Positions 18,290 through 25,902 of a DNA stretch of 64,000 bases are shown here, piece by piece. A model generated the notes under the pieces. The model was given only the letters and a program-made list of their open reading frames with translations, was not told the origin of the DNA and made no database searches. Position 1 is the stretch's first letter; each line of letters starts with the position of its first letter. The stretch is from Sva-07 sp963715285 (lineage in GTDB: Bacteria; Actinomycetota; Acidimicrobiia; Acidimicrobiales; Ilumatobacteraceae), in NCBI GenBank assembly GCA_963715285.1, contig CAVQRU010000035.1, positions 19,628 to 83,627 on the forward strand. The letters run 5' to 3'. Position numbers and translations under genes: made by a program.

Positions 18290-18958
18290 TCACTCGCCGT
18301 CGGAGTCGGCCGACGCGTCGGCCTCGGCACCTTCGCCATCGCCCTCGGCAGCTTCGGCAGCTGCCTCCTCCGCGGCTGCCTCCTCGGCATCGAGCACCGG
18401 GGTGCGCATGGTGAGGACGGTGACGACGGGAGCGTCGGCGTCGGCTTCGGCGACGACGCCCGACGGCAGCGGGATGTCCTCGACGCGGATGACCGTGTCC
18501 ATCGTCATCTCCGAGACGTCGATCGTGACACCGTCGGGGATGTTGCGCGGGGTGGTGCGGACCTGCAGTTCCTGCATGGCGAGGTCGACCAGTCCGCCGT
18601 TGGCGGACACGTCCTTGGCCTCACCCTCGAGGTGGATCGGGATCGACACCACGATCTCCTCGTTGAGGTTCACCTGGATGAAGTCGACGTGCTGCACGGA
18701 ACGCTTGACCGGGTGGCGCTGGATGTCCTTGATCAGCGACGGGTACACGGTGCCGTCGACGGTCAGGTCGAGGATCGTGTTCATGCCCGCTGCGCCCGAC
18801 AGCGCCTGGCGCAGCTCGCGGCGATCGACCGAGACGGGGAGGGGATCCATCCCGTGGCCGTAGACGACCGCGGGGATCTTGCCCTCGGCGCGCAGACGGC
18901 GAGCGTCGGAGCTTCCGGCGCGGCGTCCGGTTTCGGCTTGGAGAACGGTCTCAGTCAT
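18290..18958 (-). CDS. rplY: 50S ribosomal protein L25/TL5 (general stress protein Ctc)
   Basis: 222 residues, the long TL5/CTC form. The N-terminal 5S rRNA-binding L25 domain (about 1-95) contains GKIPAVVYGHGMD and HVDFIQVN. The C-terminal TL5 beta domain (about 100-190) is followed by an acidic Ala/Glu tail. It binds 5S rRNA in the large subunit. ATG at 18958 is preceded by GGAAG. It is the first gene before pth on this strand. Confidence 0.95.
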   Translation of the reverse strand: MTETVLQAETGRRAGSSDARRLRAEGKIPAVVYGHGMDPLPVSVDRRELRQALSGAAGMNTILDLTVDGTVYPSLIKDIQRHPVKRSVQHVDFIQVNLNEEIVVSIPIHLEGEAKDVSANGGLVDLAMQELQVRTTPRNIPDGVTIDVSEMTMDTVIRVEDIPLPSGVVAEADADAPVVTVLTMRTPVLDAEEAAAEEAAAEAAEGDGEGAEADASADSDGE

Positions 18959-19080
18959 GGTTTTCGGCTTCCATCAGATCTCGTGGCGACGCCTCCAGAT
19001 CGGGCGCCGGTCGTTACAGCAGCACTTGAATCTATCGGTCCTGCTCACCATCCCCTCCCGCCTCGCCCGACCGAGCAAGT

Positions 19081-19133
19081 CCGAAACATGCCTGGATGTG
19101 CGCGCTGAGCGCGCCGGTCGGGGCATTTTTCAG
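19081..19133. repeat. 53-bp bipartite palindrome, copy C (3' flank of AbiEi-DUF559 gene)
   Basis: CCGAAACATGCC and GGCATTTTTCAG form imperfect outer arms around an inner GCGCGCT/AGCGCGC hairpin. The stop codon of the AbiEi-DUF559 gene (19130-19132) lies at its edge. Confidence 0.7.
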
Positions 19134-20047
19134 AAGTCGGCCGAGCGGCGGGCGTGGATGCGGGCAACCTGACGGCTGGCGGCGGCGAGATCGTTGCGCA
19201 TCGTCTCGTCGAAGCGCACCACCATCCAACCGACCTCGGCGCAGGCCCGGTCGCGATCTTGATCCTTGCGCTGGGCATCGTCGCCCCCGTGGAACCACGA
19301 CGAGCCGGGCTCGACCGCGAGTCTGATGGCGGGCCACGCGATGTCGAGATGGACCGTCTCGCCGGATGGGATGACCAGCGGGTGCTGTCGTTCGGGGCGA
19401 GGCAGACCGAGCTGTTCGAGACGTTCGATGAGTACCCGTTCCAAGTTGCTCTGTGCCGGACGACGCTGGCCCGCTGCGTGCGCGAGCCAGCGTTCGATCG
19501 TGGCGACGCCGTCCTTGCCCCGGCATCGATGTCGCTCGAGATAGTCGGAAGCGACGTGCGGTGTGATCAACCCGAGGTGCCACGCATCTTCCGCAGCTCG
19601 CTCGAACCTGTGCTGGTTGAACGCTGCTGCGAGTCCGAACAGCATCCGCATCGGCGAGACGAGTCGGAACCCGTCGTGTTCGAGTGAGTCGTTGTCCGAC
19701 CAGTCGGTTCGGTGCAGGTCGATCCAGCTCGGGACGTTTCGGCGGAACGTCGATGGCACGGTGACGTGGATCGTGGCGGTGGGCATGCTCCGGAGCCCGA
19801 CGATTCGTCCGGCCGTCCAACCGCTCAGGAGACCAACGTCGCCGACACGCAGCTGTGCGGCCATCGCGCGGCTGGTGAACGAGACGGGCGTCGAGGCGAT
19901 GCGCACCACGCCCGTCGCGACGTCGTCGATCAGTCCGCGCCGTCGTGCCCGGTACGCCATCGAATGTGAGACACCGAGTTCGGTGAGCTGGGCGAGCGAT
20001 GCAATGCCGTGTTGACGGCTGAAGAGATCGAGGACGTCCCGTGTCAT
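19130..20047 (-). CDS. orphan AbiEi-type winged-helix + DUF559 nuclease-like protein
   Basis: About 305 residues. The N-terminal ~55 residues (DLFSRQHGIASLAQLTELG...RRGLIDDVATGVVRI) look like the AbiEi antitoxin winged helix. The C-terminal ~100 residues are a DUF559/Vsr-like PD-(D/E)XK fold: LDIAWPAIRLAVEPG, WFHGGDDAQRKDQDRD, and GWMVVRFDETM. In the strand that should carry E-x-DGxxxH, EPGSSWFHG has lost the Asp-Gly, so activity is uncertain. No AbiEii partner lies beside it. It sits alone between rplY and prs with a palindrome at each end. Function of such orphans is unknown. Confidence 0.75.
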   Translation of the reverse strand: MTRDVLDLFSRQHGIASLAQLTELGVSHSMAYRARRRGLIDDVATGVVRIASTPVSFTSRAMAAQLRVGDVGLLSGWTAGRIVGLRSMPTATIHVTVPSTFRRNVPSWIDLHRTDWSDNDSLEHDGFRLVSPMRMLFGLAAAFNQHRFERAAEDAWHLGLITPHVASDYLERHRCRGKDGVATIERWLAHAAGQRRPAQSNLERVLIERLEQLGLPRPERQHPLVIPSGETVHLDIAWPAIRLAVEPGSSWFHGGDDAQRKDQDRDRACAEVGWMVVRFDETMRNDLAAASRQVARIHARRSADF

Positions 20048-20093
20048 CACAGCACACGAGTGGGCTCACGACGCTCCGGTTCGGAACCAACCT

Positions 20094-20146
20094 CCGAAAT
20101 CTGCCCCGAACGTCGCGCTCAGCGCGCAGAACCAGGCATTTTTCGG
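20094..20146. repeat. 53-bp bipartite palindrome, copy D (5' flank of AbiEi-DUF559 gene)
   Basis: The outer arms CCGAAATCTGCC/GGCATTTTTCGG (10 of 12 paired) surround an inner GCGCT/AGCGC hairpin. It lies between the start of the AbiEi-DUF559 gene and the end of prs. Confidence 0.75.
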
Positions 20147-20184
20147 TCGAGGGGCCGGGGCCTGGGCTTCGGGGCGGGGGCGGG

Positions 20185-21174
20185 TCAGGCGAGGTTCTCG
20201 CCGTCGAAGATGTCGCTGACGCTGGTGTCGTCGAAGACGGCGCCCAGGGCCTCCGCGATCAGCGGGGCCACCGAGAGCACCTCGATCTTGTCGAGTTGCT
20301 TCTCCGTCGGCAGCGGCAGCGTGTTCGTGAGCACGATCCGGCTCAACGGGGCATTCTTGAGCCGGTCGATCGCCGGGCCCGACAGCACGCCGTGCGTCGC
20401 CATCGCCCACACCTCGCTGGCGCCGCGCTCGACCAGCAGCTCGGCAGCGGCACAGATCGTGCCGGCGGTGTCGATCATGTCGTCGGTCAGCACGCACAGG
20501 CGGCCCTCGACGTCGCCCATCACCTCGGCGGCCTCGGCGACGTTGGTGGTTCCCTTCGGGCGTCGCTTGTAGATGAACGCCAGGTCGGCGCCGATGTCGA
20601 CGAGGTGCTGCGCCATCCGTTCGGCGACCTTGATGCGGCCTGCGTCGGGCGACACGATCACCGGCTCGTTGGCGTACTGGCGTACGTACGCCTCGAGCAC
20701 CGGCATCGCCGTGAGATGGTCGACCGGGCCCTCGAAGAACCCCTGGATCTGGCCCGAGTGCAGATCGATCGAGATCATCCGCTTGGCGCCCGCGGCCTTG
20801 AACATGTCGGCGATCAGCCGGGCGGTGATCGGCTCACGCCCCTCGGCCTTGCGGTCCTGGCGGGCGTAGCCGTAGAACGGGCACACGGCGGTGATGCGCT
20901 TCGCCGAGGCGCGGTAGGCGGCGTCGATCATGATCAGGTGTTCCATGATCGAGTCGTTGACCGAGTGGTCGTCGACGCCGTAGTGGCTCTGGATCACGAA
21001 CACGTCGGAGCCGCGGATCGACTCGCCGAAGCGGCACCGGACCTCGCCGTTCGCGAACTCGACCAGGTTGTCGTGACCCAACTCGATGTTGAGGTGCGTC
21101 GCCACCTCCTGCGCCAGCTCCGGATGGGTGCGGCCCGAGTACAGGGCGAGCCGCTTGGTCGTGACCTTCTCCAT
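20185..21174 (-). CDS. prs: ribose-phosphate pyrophosphokinase
   Basis: Makes PRPP from ribose 5-phosphate and ATP for nucleotide, His and Trp synthesis. 329 residues. RLALYSGRTHPELAQEVA begins the fold. Further matches are the ATP-binding FANGEVRCRF and DVFVIQSHY, the regulatory flexible loop after YARQDRKAEGREPI, and the PRPP-binding loop VLTDDMIDTAGTI. It follows glmU on the same strand, the standard order, and probably shares its transcript. Confidence 0.97.
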   Translation of the reverse strand: MEKVTTKRLALYSGRTHPELAQEVATHLNIELGHDNLVEFANGEVRCRFGESIRGSDVFVIQSHYGVDDHSVNDSIMEHLIMIDAAYRASAKRITAVCPFYGYARQDRKAEGREPITARLIADMFKAAGAKRMISIDLHSGQIQGFFEGPVDHLTAMPVLEAYVRQYANEPVIVSPDAGRIKVAERMAQHLVDIGADLAFIYKRRPKGTTNVAEAAEVMGDVEGRLCVLTDDMIDTAGTICAAAELLVERGASEVWAMATHGVLSGPAIDRLKNAPLSRIVLTNTLPLPTEKQLDKIEVLSVAPLIAEALGAVFDDTSVSDIFDGENLA

Positions 21175-21225
21175 GAGCAGTGACGTCCTCCCCGACGTTG
21201 TGGCGCCGACTTCCTTGGTCCGCGG

Positions 21226-22311
21226 TCAGCCGACGGGTGCAGTGTAGAACGCCCCGGTCGTTGCGCCCGCAGCGACCGAGCTTCCCGCAGGAAGATGGGC
21301 GTACGGACCGACCACGGCGCCGGGGCCGATCTCGGCGTCGTGGCCGACGGTGTGCTCCACGACCGCTCCGTCGCCCACCGCACAGTCGTCGAGACAGGTG
21401 TCGGGACCGATGTCGCAGCCGTCGCCGATCGCCGTGGTTCCCTGGAGGATCGTGCCCGGGTACAGCGTGACGTCGCGGCCGATCGTGACCGTGACGTCGA
21501 CGAAGGTCTGGCGCGGGTCGAGCATGGTGACACCGCTGAGCAACCAGAACTTGTTCGTCCGGGATCGCAGTTCACGTTCGGCGAGCGCGAGCTGCCAACG
21601 ATCGTTGACGCCCTGGGTCTCACCCTCGGGTGCCTGGACGCAGCCGATCCGATGGCCCATCGCGCCGAGCACCGACACGACGTCGGTGAGGTAGTACTCG
21701 CCCTGGGCGTTGTCGGTGGTGAGCTTGCGCAGTGCCGGGCCGAGCAGGTCACGACGGAAGGCGTAGATCGAGGTGCACACCTCCTTGACGTCGAGTTCGT
21801 CGGGGGCGGCGTCTCGGTGCTCCACGATGCGGGCGGCCTGACCGTCGGCCTTGCGGATCACACGGCCGTAGCCAGTGGGGTTCTCCATCACGCTGGTGAG
21901 CAGCGTGGCGGCGTTCCCGCACTCGACGTGGACGTCGACGAGCTCGCGCAGGGTCTCGGGGCGCAGCAGTGGCGTGTCGCCGGGGAGCACGACGATCGTC
22001 GACTCGTCGTCGTAGTCGTCGCCGGACAGCGCGGTCATCCCGATGGCGGCGGCGTCGCCGGTGCCGTTCTGTTCGAGCTGTTCGACGAACGCCACGTTGG
22101 CCCACGCCGGCGCCATCTGCTGCACCTTCTTGGTGACCTGTTCGGCGCCGTGGCCGACCACGATCGCCGTGCGTTCGGGGTGCACGGCCTCGAGCGCGTG
22201 GATGACGTGGAGGACCATCGCCCGCCCGCAGATGAGGTGCAGTGGTTTGGGGCGGCTCGACTTCATCCGGGTGCCTTCTCCGGCGGCGAGCACGATCGCT
22301 GAAACGCTCAT
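21226..22311 (-). CDS. glmU: GlmU-type uridylyltransferase, acetyltransferase half truncated
   Basis: 361 residues against about 450-490 for the family. The N-terminal pyrophosphorylase is complete (SAIVLAAGEGTRMKSSRPKPLH, PGDTPLL, GYGRVIR, GEYYLTDVV). A left-handed beta-helix starts near residue 245 but ends at AAGATTGAFYTAPVG, which aligns with about residue 350 of E. coli GlmU. The acetyl-transfer residues that follow in E. coli (His363, Asn377, Lys392) are absent. It should make UDP-GlcNAc from GlcNAc-1-P but not acetylate GlcN-1-P. Only about 50 nt remain before prs, so no frameshifted tail exists. The start lies 3 nt from a tRNA gene. Confidence 0.9.
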   Translation of the reverse strand: MSVSAIVLAAGEGTRMKSSRPKPLHLICGRAMVLHVIHALEAVHPERTAIVVGHGAEQVTKKVQQMAPAWANVAFVEQLEQNGTGDAAAIGMTALSGDDYDDESTIVVLPGDTPLLRPETLRELVDVHVECGNAATLLTSVMENPTGYGRVIRKADGQAARIVEHRDAAPDELDVKEVCTSIYAFRRDLLGPALRKLTTDNAQGEYYLTDVVSVLGAMGHRIGCVQAPEGETQGVNDRWQLALAERELRSRTNKFWLLSGVTMLDPRQTFVDVTVTIGRDVTLYPGTILQGTTAIGDGCDIGPDTCLDDCAVGDGAVVEHTVGHDAEIGPGAVVGPYAHLPAGSSVAAGATTGAFYTAPVG

Positions 22312-22314
22312 GGG

Positions 22315-22385
22315 CTCCGGGGAGAGGATTCGAACCCCTACACGCGGCACCAAAAACCGCTGTCCTACCATTAGACGACCCCGGA
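22315..22385 (-). tRNA. tRNA-Gln (anticodon TTG)
   Basis: A 71-nt cloverleaf reads on the minus strand. The acceptor TCCGGGG pairs with CCCCGGA, the D-stem is GTCT/GGAC, and the anticodon stem GCGGT/GCCGC carries loop TTTTGGT with anticodon TTG. The T-arm loop is TTCGAAT and the discriminator is G. CCA is not encoded. The 3' end is 3 nt upstream of the glmU start codon, and GGAG of its acceptor stem is the only ribosome-binding-like sequence for glmU. Confidence 0.95.
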
Positions 22386-22464
22386 CTGGCCACGGATCGA
22401 CGCCGTCGCCGGCGAAAGTCCGCCCGTTCACCGTACCTCGCGTGGCAGGGCTTGCCACGGCCGA

Positions 22465-22470
22465 TAGCGT
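22465..22470 (+). promoter_or_regulatory. -10 box for bS22
   Basis: TAGCGT ends 10 nt before the bS22 ATG, implying a very short or absent leader. A 7-bp hairpin CGTGGCA/TGCCACG (22441-22459) lies just upstream. Confidence 0.4.
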
Positions 22471-22480
22471 GGCGTGCCTT

Positions 22481-22573
22481 ATGGGTTCTCTGATCAAGAA
22501 GCGCCGCAAGCGCATGCGGAAGAAGAAGCACAAGAAGATGCTCCGCCGCACGCGTCACCAGCGTCGCAAGTAG
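22481..22573 (+). CDS. small ribosomal subunit protein bS22 (mini-protein)
   Basis: 30 residues, almost all basic: it opens MGSLIKKRRKRM and ends RRTRHQRRK. This matches the 33-residue bS22 found in the mycobacterial 30S subunit (MGSVIKKRRKRM...LLRRTR.QRRK) and related AURKAIP1/COX24 domains, where it threads into 16S rRNA near the decoding region. It is below usual gene-caller limits. It lies between tRNA-Gln (opposite strand) and ispE (convergent). Confidence 0.92.
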   Translation: MGSLIKKRRKRMRKKKHKKMLRRTRHQRRK

Positions 22574-22598
22574 TTCCAGCCTCGTCCACCGGACGTGC

Positions 22599-22623
22599 AC
22601 GACAGGGGTCAGGCCCCGGTCGT
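22599..22623. repeat. GGGGTCAGACCCC-core palindrome, copy 4 (diverged)
   Basis: The arms ACGAC/GTCGT surround GGGGTC-A-GGCCCC with one mismatch and one wobble. The ispE stop codon is inside the core. It lies between the convergent bS22 and ispE genes and could end both transcripts. Confidence 0.6.
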
Positions 22624-23421
22624 CACCCCGGCGGCCACGTCCATCGGCACCGTTCGTGCCACGACCACCGTTGCGCCCTCGTCGACCAGATCGGCGAGGG
22701 CGTTGCCATGTTCGCCCTCGGCGAACCAGGTCGCGCCACTGCCGGCGAGCACCGGGGGAGCGCCGACGCGGTCGCCGATCAGGTCGCGCCAACGCGCCAA
22801 GCGAGGCTCCACCACGATCGCCGCGGGTTCGAGATCGTTGGGCCCGGCGGCCGTCGGGCCACCGAGGTCGTCCCAGGCGCGGTAGGCCTCCGGCGTGCTC
22901 ACGGCGAGCGGCGGGATCACGAGCGTGACGATCAGGTCGAGATGGGGGAGTGGTTCGACGATCTCACCGATGCCGCGCACGATCGCCCGACCGCCGACGA
23001 GACAGAACGGGATGTCGGCGCCGAGGCGCGAGGCGTCGAGGAGCGCCGGTTCGGCCGCGGCCAGCTCGGGCGTGGCGAACCCTGCCCAGCGCAGGATGGT
23101 CGCGGCGTCGGTGGAGCCCCCGCCCAGGCCGCCGCCGTGCGGGATCCGTTTGTCGATGACGACGTGGGCCCGTCGATCGGCGAGCCGGAGCGCCTTGACC
23201 ACCAGGTTGGACTCGTCGAGCGGCATGCCCGCCGCGAACGGCCCGCGGGCGGCGAGGCCGGACCCGGCAGGGTCGATCGTGAGCAGGTCGTGCAGATCGA
23301 GGCTCACCATCTCCGCCTCGATCAGGTGGTAGCCGTCGTCGCGGACGCCGGTGATCCGGAGCGTGCGCGTGAGTTTGGCGTGCGCGCGCAGTGAGGTGGC
23401 AGGCACGTCGCTGGCTCCCAT
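22609..23421 (-). CDS. ispE: 4-diphosphocytidyl-2-C-methyl-D-erythritol kinase
   Basis: GHMP kinase of the MEP isoprenoid pathway; phosphorylates CDP-methylerythritol. 270 residues. AHAKLTRTLRITGVRDDGYH, the ATP-binding loop PHGGGLGGGSTDAA and the C-terminal GSGATWFAEG are present. In the first motif the common K-I-N-L reads K-L-T-R, a mild departure. It follows rsmA with a 10-nt gap, the usual actinobacterial rsmA-ispE order. Confidence 0.92.
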   Translation of the reverse strand: MGASDVPATSLRAHAKLTRTLRITGVRDDGYHLIEAEMVSLDLHDLLTIDPAGSGLAARGPFAAGMPLDESNLVVKALRLADRRAHVVIDKRIPHGGGLGGGSTDAATILRWAGFATPELAAAEPALLDASRLGADIPFCLVGGRAIVRGIGEIVEPLPHLDLIVTLVIPPLAVSTPEAYRAWDDLGGPTAAGPNDLEPAAIVVEPRLARWRDLIGDRVGAPPVLAGSGATWFAEGEHGNALADLVDEGATVVVARTVPMDVAAGVTTGA

Positions 23422-23431
23422 CGCGGCGACG

Positions 23432-24409
23432 CTAGTGGGAGACGCCGTCGCCGGTCGGGCCGCTGCCGGTGGGGTCGCCGGTCGTCGGGCTCGGGGTTGG
23501 GCGACCAGCGGCCAGGTGGGCGTCGGTGAGGCGGCACCAGGCGTCGACGTCGAGTTCCTCGGGTCGTGCGGTCGGGCTGATGCCCGCGGCCTCGAACGTG
23601 TCGGGCGCGACGATGCCGGCCAGCGACCGACGCAGCATCTTGCGGCGTTGCCCGAACGCGGTGCGCACGAGGCCGAACAGTGCGCCGGGATCGGTCGGCG
23701 GCGGTTCGTGGCGGGTGATCTCCACCAGAGCCGACTCGACGTTGGGGCGCGGCACGAACACCGATGCCGGGACGTGCCCCACGATCCGTGCGTCTCCCCA
23801 GTAGGCAGTCTTGACGCTGACCGCCCCGTACGCGGAGGTGCGGGGACGTGCGGCGAAGCGCTCCGCCGCCTCGCGTTGCACCATCACCAGCATCCGGTGG
23901 ATCGCAGGGACCTCGTCGAGCAGGTCGCAGATCAGCGGCGTCGCCACGTTGTACGGCAGGTTCGCCACGAGCACCCAGGGTGAGCGATCGGTGGTCGGCC
24001 GGACGTCACCGGCTCCCGCGTCGCCGGCCGCCGTGGGCCCATCGGCCTCACCTGCCTGGTTTGCGTCGCCGCTCGGGTCGTCGAGCAGCGCGGGCCAGTC
24101 GAGCGTCATCGCATCAGCTTCGACCACCGTGACGTTGGCGCGCTCGGCGACCACCTGGCGCAGGATCGGCACCACGCCGTGGTCGACCTCGATCGCCGTG
24201 ACGTGAGCGTCGGTGTCGGCGAGCGCGAGCGTCAGTGAGCCGAGGCCCGCGCCGATCTCGACCACTCGATCACCGGGGCCGACGCGGGCGAGCGCCGCGA
24301 TGCGCCGCACCGTGTTGGGGTCGGCGACGAAGTTCTGCCCGAGGTCGCGGCGCGGTGCGAGCGCCGCGGTGTCGAGGAGCTCGCGAATCACCGGTCGCGA
24401 GTGGGTCAC
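23432..24409 (-). CDS. rsmA: 16S rRNA (adenine1518-N6/1519-N6)-dimethyltransferase
   Basis: Dimethylates two adenines in helix 45 of 16S rRNA. About 325 residues. RRDLGQNFVADPNTVRR, the SAM-binding VVEIGAGLGSLTLAL, a catalytic NLPYNVAT, and the C-terminal RKMLRRSL region are clear. An acidic Asp/Ala/Gly insert of about 30 residues precedes NLPYN and is unusual. The GTG at 24409 overlaps the upstream stop by 4 nt (GTGA). Confidence 0.95.
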   Translation of the reverse strand: MTHSRPVIRELLDTAALAPRRDLGQNFVADPNTVRRIAALARVGPGDRVVEIGAGLGSLTLALADTDAHVTAIEVDHGVVPILRQVVAERANVTVVEADAMTLDWPALLDDPSGDANQAGEADGPTAAGDAGAGDVRPTTDRSPWVLVANLPYNVATPLICDLLDEVPAIHRMLVMVQREAAERFAARPRTSAYGAVSVKTAYWGDARIVGHVPASVFVPRPNVESALVEITRHEPPPTDPGALFGLVRTAFGQRRKMLRRSLAGIVAPDTFEAAGISPTARPEELDVDAWCRLTDAHLAAGRPTPSPTTGDPTGSGPTGDGVSH

Positions 24410-24921
24410 CGACGGATCTCGACCGGGATCGGGGAGTCGGTGAGATCGGCGATCTCGGCGAACAGGTCGGGATGCATCACCAGCACGTCGGCGGCGCCAC
24501 TCGGTGCGAGCTTTGCGGTGCAGCTGACGGAGCGGTTGTTGTCGAGGTTGACCACGAGGATCTTCGACCCCTGGTTGACGGCAGGCGCCGAGCAGGTGGT
24601 GGGTGAGCCGACGTCGCTGCGGAAGACGGCCTTGGTGGTGATCCGTTCGAGCAGCGGTTGAACTGGCACGGCGATCTCGGCGAGGCCGGCGCCGACCTGA
24701 CCGGACGGCCCGTCGAGGAACACCGGCGCGTCGGCTGCCGCGGCAGCGGGCACGGTGCGTTCTGGTTCCGCACCGGCCGAGCCGTCGTCGACGACGATGC
24801 CTGCGGTCGCGACGCTCGGCGCGCCGTCGTCCCGGTTGGCCCACCACAACGCCGGCAGCGCCACGAGGGTCAGCGCCGTTGCCCACAGGAAGCGGCGTCG
24901 GTCGGAGTCGGTGAGTGCCAT
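24406..24921 (-). CDS. membrane-anchored RlpA-like (double-psi beta-barrel) protein
   Basis: 171 residues. One membrane helix (about 10-27) anchors an exported domain. The last 80 residues read like an RlpA/3D double-psi barrel: VVNLDNNRSVSC corresponds to the VxNLxNGRSV strand and LFAEIADLTDSPIPVEI to the closing strand. The catalytic Asp-Arg-Gly-Pro of lytic RlpA is missing, so it may be structural. Many actinobacteria carry the resuscitation factor rpfB (which has a related 3D/G5 region) in this tatD-rsmA gap; this gene occupies that position. Confidence 0.6.
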   Translation of the reverse strand: MALTDSDRRRFLWATALTLVALPALWWANRDDGAPSVATAGIVVDDGSAGAEPERTVPAAAAADAPVFLDGPSGQVGAGLAEIAVPVQPLLERITTKAVFRSDVGSPTTCSAPAVNQGSKILVVNLDNNRSVSCTAKLAPSGAADVLVMHPDLFAEIADLTDSPIPVEIRR

Positions 24922-25050
24922 GGTGTGCTCGCGTCGTCGAGCATCTCGGAGAGGTCGCGCGACAAGGGGTGATCAGCGTACCGTCGAGGGCCGATCGTGA
25001 CGATTCGGAGCAGAGCATCGACCACGCTGCGTGGTCGGGGTGCGAGGGAA

Positions 25051-25902
25051 TCAGCCGGTGGGGAGCGCGAAGACCGTGTCGGCGTTCGTCGACGTGGCGT
25101 GGGCGATCTCGTCGACCCGGCAGTCGCGCAGATCGGCGATGAACTGGCCGACGTGGGGGACCCACGCGGGTCGGTTCGGCTTGCCGCGATGGGGGATCGG
25201 GGCGAGGTAGGGGCTGTCGGTCTCGACCAACATCCGATCGAGCGGACACAGGAGGGCCGCCGCCTGGACCTCGGGCGCTCCCTTGAACGTGACGATGCCG
25301 GAGAACGACAGCAGCGCGCCGATGTCGAGCGCTCGCGCGGCCTCGTCGGGACCGCCGGTGAAGCAGTGGAAGATCGTGCGTGTCGGGACGCCGACCGATG
25401 CCAACACGTCGAACGTGTCGTCCCACGCATCGCGGGTGTGGATCACCAGGGGCAGGTCGTGGTCGTTCGCCAGCTGGATCTGCTCCTCGAACGCTCGCTG
25501 CTGGACCTCGCGCGGAGAGTGGTCGTAGTAGTAGTCGAGTCCGGCCTCGCCGACGGCGACGATCCCGGGGGTGTCGAGCAGGTCGAGGATCGTGTCGACC
25601 CCGTTGACGGCATCGTGCGGGTGCAGTCCCACGGTCGCGTGGACGCCTCGGTGAGCAGCGGCTGCGTCGATGGCGGCCTGCGACGTCTCGCGATCGCAGC
25701 CGACCGTGATCAACGTCGTCACCCCTGCGTCGGCGGCGATCGCCACGGCTGCGTCGGTGCCGTCGGGGATCCGAGCATCGTGCACGTGACAGTGCGAGTC
25801 GACCCACCGAACCGGCAGTGGGCCCACCGGATCGGTGCGGTTCGAGCTGCTGCTGCTCTCCGGGCCGGTGCGTTCGCCGTGGCCGTGGCCGGCGCCGCTC
25901 AT
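25051..25902 (-). CDS. tatD: TatD-family metal-dependent DNase
   Basis: About 283 residues, TIM-barrel amidohydrolase-like nuclease. The metal ligands are visible as WVDSHCHVH near residue 33, GEAGLDYYY, IHTRDAW, FHCFTG and ETDSPYLAP. A Gly/His/Ser-rich stretch of about 30 residues precedes the domain. ATG at 25902 overlaps the metG stop by 4 nt (ATGA), so it is coupled to metG as in many actinobacteria. Confidence 0.93.
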   Translation of the reverse strand: MSGAGHGHGERTGPESSSSSNRTDPVGPLPVRWVDSHCHVHDARIPDGTDAAVAIAADAGVTTLITVGCDRETSQAAIDAAAAHRGVHATVGLHPHDAVNGVDTILDLLDTPGIVAVGEAGLDYYYDHSPREVQQRAFEEQIQLANDHDLPLVIHTRDAWDDTFDVLASVGVPTRTIFHCFTGGPDEAARALDIGALLSFSGIVTFKGAPEVQAAALLCPLDRMLVETDSPYLAPIPHRGKPNRPAWVPHVGQFIADLRDCRVDEIAHATSTNADTVFALPTG

